From contig JAHDXX010000137.1 in assembly GCA_023384025.1 (NCBI GenBank), positions 1-6,751 on the forward strand: DNA of 6,751 nucleotides, written 5' to 3'. The position numbers and the translations under genes are program-made. The notes under the pieces are model-generated. The model did not search any database. It was not told the DNA's origin and saw nothing but the letters and a program-made list of their open reading frames with translations. Source of the DNA: Sphingomonadaceae bacterium (GTDB lineage Bacteria > Pseudomonadota > Alphaproteobacteria > Sphingomonadales > Sphingomonadaceae). Each line of letters begins with the position of its first letter. The stretch's first letter is position 1. Below are positions 5,177-6,751 of this stretch, in pieces.

Positions 5177-5449
5177 TCAGCGCCGCACCGGCGGGGTGTA
5201 GCCGTCGAGCCGCTTGGCGGGGTGAACTACGCCCTTGCCCGGATCGCTGGTCGAGCGGCGCAGGCCCTGTTCGGCCCAGGCGTCGAGATCAGCGAGCGCA
5301 TAGACGATCCGCCCACCGAGCTTGCGATAGACCGGACCGGTGCCAAAGCAGCGGTGCTTTTCGAGGGTGCGGGCCGAGAGGCCGAGATGGACAGCGGCAT
5401 CGGGCGTCCGCAGGAAACGGGCGGTTACAGGCGTGGGTCTGGCTTCCAT
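5177..5449 (-). CDS. rdfS: RdfS-like excisionase / AlpA-MerR type HTH protein, 90 aa
   Basis: This small basic protein carries a winged helix-turn-helix of the excisionase/AlpA/MerR-like class. 'FLRTPDAAVHLGLSARTLEKHRC' (12-34) is the HTH, with the 'A..LGLS..TLEK.R' pattern, and 'GPVYRKLGGRIVYALADLDAWAEQ' (38-61) is the wing and following helix. A basic tail follows. Such proteins bind attachment sites and turn an integrase toward excision; in ICEMlSymR7A the equivalent is RdfS, also controlled by FseA. Its place between the fseA-like gene and repA supports that role, though it might instead be a transcription regulator of the operon. The ATG at 5449 has a clear GGAG 7 nt upstream. The name is by analogy; homology to RdfS was not tested. 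Confidence 0.78.
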   Translation of the reverse strand: MEARPTPVTARFLRTPDAAVHLGLSARTLEKHRCFGTGPVYRKLGGRIVYALADLDAWAEQGLRRSTSDPGKGVVHPAKRLDGYTPPVRR

Positions 5450-5474
5450 GGCAAGGCTCCGGCGAAGATGGGAT

Positions 5475-5492
5475 GCGACAGCGGGCTGTCGC
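5475..5492. repeat. 18-bp palindrome GCGACAGC-GG-GCTGTCGC
   Basis: The 8-bp arms are perfect with a 2-bp centre, ending 25 bp before the rdfS-like start codon. It may be an operator for a dimeric regulator. As RNA, a stem with so small a loop would lose its innermost pairs, but could still structure the leader just upstream of the ribosome binding site. Confidence 0.6.
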
Positions 5493-5531
5493 TTGAGTTC
5501 GCGAGCTTTGGCGTGGCGGCGGTGCCTTGAG

Positions 5532-5568
5532 GGAGTGACAGAGTGAGTAAGGGCGCCAATGTCACCCC
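5532..5568. repeat. spaced inverted repeat GGAGTGACA-N19-TGTCACCCC
   Basis: The 9-bp arms at 5532-5540 and 5560-5568 match inversely at 8 of 9 positions, with centres 28 bp apart. Close to it GAGTGA is directly repeated (5533-5538 and 5541-5546). It begins 11 bp beyond the fseA-like stop and lies upstream of the palindrome at 5475-5492, a suitable place for an activator site. Confidence 0.45.
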
Positions 5569-5578
5569 ATGGGTCGCG

Positions 5579-6238
5579 TCAGCGGTGGTGGAGAAGTGAT
5601 CGATATCCGCTGGCGACGAGACGGCGGGCCGCGGCCGTCAGGCGCAGGACATGGCGACGTTCTCCGGAGCCTTTCCATTCAGCGCCTTTGAGCGGGCGGT
5701 GATTGGGAAAGACGATGCCGAAGGCGAGGTCGCGCGAAGAGGCCCCGGCCTCCAGCGCGTCATGCAATTTGAGGAACTGGACCCACCGGGTGCGCTGGTA
5801 GGCGGTTGGCACAGCCGAGCGGTCAATCGCGCTGCGCTTGCCCTGCGTCACCCGCTGGAAGCGGGCAGCGGCGGCAAGCCGCAAGGCGCAGCTGGGGTCA
5901 CAAGGGATTCTGAGGGTCGGAACGGTCAGGCCCGGCACCTTGTGCACGCACAGGCGCAGGCGCGCTGATGCGATGGCGACGACGGTATGGCGTTCAGTGT
6001 CACTGGCAAATTGGGCCAGCGGGTCAGAGCCCGGTGGAAGCGGGATCGCACCAGCCCAATCCGAAGCGTCGAGGGTCACGACATCGGGCGCAATCTCGGG
6101 TGACCAGAGCGCAGGTGATTTGCGGACGTTGGCGCGTGGATCGGTGGGGAAAGCACAGGCCCCACCGCCCGGCCAGGCCCTCCTGTTCTTCTCTTTGCTT
6201 CGAAGGATGCTCGGCGATGCGAGCTTGGGTGTCGGCAT
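5579..6238 (-). CDS. fseA: FseA-like excision activator, DUF2285 half (+1 frame)
   Basis: The C-terminal half of a split regulator. The functional part starts at the frameshift (codon CCC at 6148) with 'PTDPRANVRKSPALWSPEIAPDVVTLDASDW', as in full-length DUF6499-DUF2285 proteins. A central domain follows, then the DUF2285 helix-turn-helix-like domain: 'AYQRTRWVQFLKLHDALEAGASSRDLAFGIVFP' and 'VLRLTAAARRLVASGYRSLL'. In ICEMlSymR7A the equivalent Msi171 region is joined to Msi172 by +1 frameshifting to make FseA, which activates rdfS. The joined protein here would be 257 aa (68 + 189). The frame also has an ATG at 6238, but the first 30 codons from it encode no family sequence, being the out-of-frame shadow of the DUF6499 gene; a separate product is possible. 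It ends 129 bp before the rdfS-like gene. Confidence 0.85.
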   Translation of the reverse strand: MPTPKLASPSILRSKEKNRRAWPGGGACAFPTDPRANVRKSPALWSPEIAPDVVTLDASDWAGAIPLPPGSDPLAQFASDTERHTVVAIASARLRLCVHKVPGLTVPTLRIPCDPSCALRLAAAARFQRVTQGKRSAIDRSAVPTAYQRTRWVQFLKLHDALEAGASSRDLAFGIVFPNHRPLKGAEWKGSGERRHVLRLTAAARRLVASGYRSLLHHR

Positions 6239-6353
6239 GGTCCTGCCGGTAGTCGCGATTGCGATTCAGGAATTCCTGCGCGAAATCCGCGTAGTCGTGA
6301 TCGCAATATTGATCTGCGGTCGATGGTGACCGCCAAGACGAACCACCGGACAT
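6024..6353 (-). CDS. fseA: FseA-like excision activator, DUF6499 half (zero frame; Msi172-like)
   Basis: The N-terminal half of the split regulator. Unshifted translation gives 109 aa. Residues about 7-68 are a DUF6499 ('transcriptional regulator') domain: 'WRSPSTADQYCDHDYADFAQEFLNRNRDYRQD' and then 'LAGRWGLCFP', the family's 'RWGL.FP' motif. After that motif the zero frame continues as 'HRSTRQRPQITCALVT...' and no longer resembles the family, while the +1 frame resumes it exactly. The slippery TTT-C lies inside the motif. The start at ATG 6353 is chosen because the domain begins a few residues later and five G's lie 5 nt upstream; the frame is open 29 codons further, but that part has no domain. 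The short form may be inactive or regulatory when no slippage occurs. Confidence 0.82.
   Translation of the reverse strand: MSGGSSWRSPSTADQYCDHDYADFAQEFLNRNRDYRQDHADTQARIAEHPSKQREEQEGLAGRWGLCFPHRSTRQRPQITCALVTRDCARCRDPRRFGLGWCDPASTGL
6146..6152 (-). promoter_or_regulatory. +1 programmed ribosomal frameshift site (TTT-C-CCC)
   Basis: On the minus strand the zero frame reads TGG GGC CTG TGC TTT CCC CAC. If tRNA-Phe on TTT (6152-6150) slips one base onto TTC, the next codons are CCC ACC GAT, and the protein continues P-T-D-P-R into the DUF2285 frame. This matches the mechanism reported for ICEMlSymR7A FseA (tRNA-Phe moving from UUU to UUC in a conserved motif). Both codons are read by the same tRNA, so phenylalanine is kept. 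Confidence 0.78.
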
Positions 6354-6510
6354 GGCAACCCCCGAATGGCGCAGGCGGAAAGGCCAAGCGTCAACTGTCT
6401 GATCGGTATAGATAAGTCGGAAGTAACCAAGTTTGCGCAACTCTGTCCGGCGCTTCGAAGGTCATCGGGGACTATTACTAGGGTGAAACCCTCAATACTA
6501 AGATCTGAAA
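6354..6510. other. intergenic region between the small DUF2285 gene and fseA
   Basis: These 157 bases are AT-richer than the coding parts. They hold a 5-bp hairpin around GGGTGAAACCC (6481-6491) without a U-run, and no -35/-10 pair good enough to call. A promoter for the fseA-like gene may lie here, or it may be read from the gene to its right. Confidence 0.35.
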
Positions 6511-6751
6511 TCAACCTTCTCGTGATTTATCAAGCAGGTGGCGATAGCCATGCGTCGTCATCCAGCGCGCTCGCTCGAGATGGCTGTCATGCACAGCACG
6601 CGCGCGTTCTTCTTCGACGCGAGCATCCAGGCCGAATACGATCTGGGCGACTTCGCGCCAGTCGGCGCCCTCGGCATCAGCGTCAAGTATCCGTAAATAC
6701 GTCACAAAATGGCGCTCGTCATACTCCGTGATGTGATCATCGGATGGCGCG
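6511..6751 (-). CDS. small DUF2285 protein, QseM-like (5' end beyond right edge)
   Basis: The last 79 codons of this gene are visible. They read 'APSDDHITEYDERHFVTYLRILDADAEGAD...' and run to 'HLERARWMTTHGYRHLL' near the C-terminus, with the stop at 6511. The frame is open to the window edge, so the GTG at 6705 is probably internal: the conserved 'DHI..YD..HF.TYLR' lead lies upstream of it. The core aligns by eye with the C-terminus of the FseA-like protein (FLKLHDALEAGASSRDLAFGIVF and ARRLVASGYRSLL), so both carry the same DUF2285 fold. In ICEMlSymR7A the small single-domain protein QseM binds and blocks FseA and TraR, which suggests an antiactivator role here. A direct DNA-binding role remains possible. 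Confidence 0.78.
   Translation of the reverse strand, partial: APSDDHITEYDERHFVTYLRILDADAEGADWREVAQIVFGLDARVEEERARAVHDSHLERARWMTTHGYRHLLDKSREG

Larger units (their letters stand above)
5450..5578 (-). promoter_or_regulatory. rdfS upstream region with two dyads; candidate FseA-dependent promoter
   Basis: These 129 bases between the fseA-like stop and the rdfS-like start contain two symmetric elements (listed separately) and the rdfS ribosome binding site. No good sigma-70 -35/-10 pair is visible on the minus strand, which would fit a promoter that needs an activator. In ICEMlSymR7A FseA activates rdfS, so this interval is the expected target. Confidence 0.4.

Noticed and set aside
4489..5496. 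Long plus-strand open frames (335 and 235 aa) opposite repA and rdfS
   Set aside because: They are shadows of conserved minus-strand genes with typical antisense composition.
6481..6491. GGGTGAAACCC hairpin as a terminator after the small DUF2285 gene
   Set aside because: The stem is only 5 bp and is not followed by a U-run on the minus strand.
6498..6510. Possible LuxR/TraR-type tra box around CTAAGATCTGAAA
   Set aside because: Only the central AGATCTG resembles the tra-box core; the outer arms do not match and no luxR/luxI gene is in the window.

Overview
This 6.75 kb window is a high-GC stretch of an integrative and conjugative element (ICE) or closely related conjugative region from an alphaproteobacterium. 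The protein families and their order resemble elements found in sphingomonads (Sphingomonadales) and, for the control genes, the Mesorhizobium symbiosis island ICEMlSymR7A. The host assignment comes from remembered family resemblance and was not searched. All ICE genes lie on the minus strand and read from right to left.

In transcription order, the right end holds the regulators: a small DUF2285 protein (QseM-like, 5' end outside the window), then a two-frame gene whose DUF6499 part and DUF2285 part lie in different frames. The frames overlap at a UUU-C slippery site, as in the msi172/msi171 pair that makes the excision activator FseA by +1 frameshifting. Next come a winged-HTH protein with the size and position of the excisionase RdfS, and a RepA-family replication initiator. 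Directly after repA are three 19-bp direct repeats that look like iterons, a near-consensus DnaA box, and an AT-rich hairpin flanked by a 7-bp repeat; together they look like a replication origin. The transfer genes follow: a DUF2840 protein, a TraF-type S26 signal peptidase, a DUF736 protein and a lytic transglycosylase, with 3-4 nt overlaps or gaps between them. The first 47 codons of a VirD2/RlxS-like relaxase read off the left edge.

Between the lytic transglycosylase and the relaxase lies an apparently intact IS110-family element of about 1.35 kb. It carries a DEDD transposase of 362 aa in the same direction as the operon, and about 180 nt of noncoding sequence upstream of the transposase. 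That leader can fold into a hairpin with a 17-nt loop, a candidate bridge RNA. Between the element and the relaxase are about 450 bp with no convincing gene, but with an extended -10 promoter candidate facing the relaxase and an inverted repeat plus a duplicated 15-mer that could belong to oriT.

Proposed working: the QseM-like protein restrains FseA; frameshifted FseA turns on rdfS and the genes behind it; RdfS directs excision; RepA and its iterons may allow the excised form to replicate; TraF, the transglycosylase and the relaxase support conjugation. The regulatory steps are carried over from ICEMlSymR7A and are not demonstrated here.
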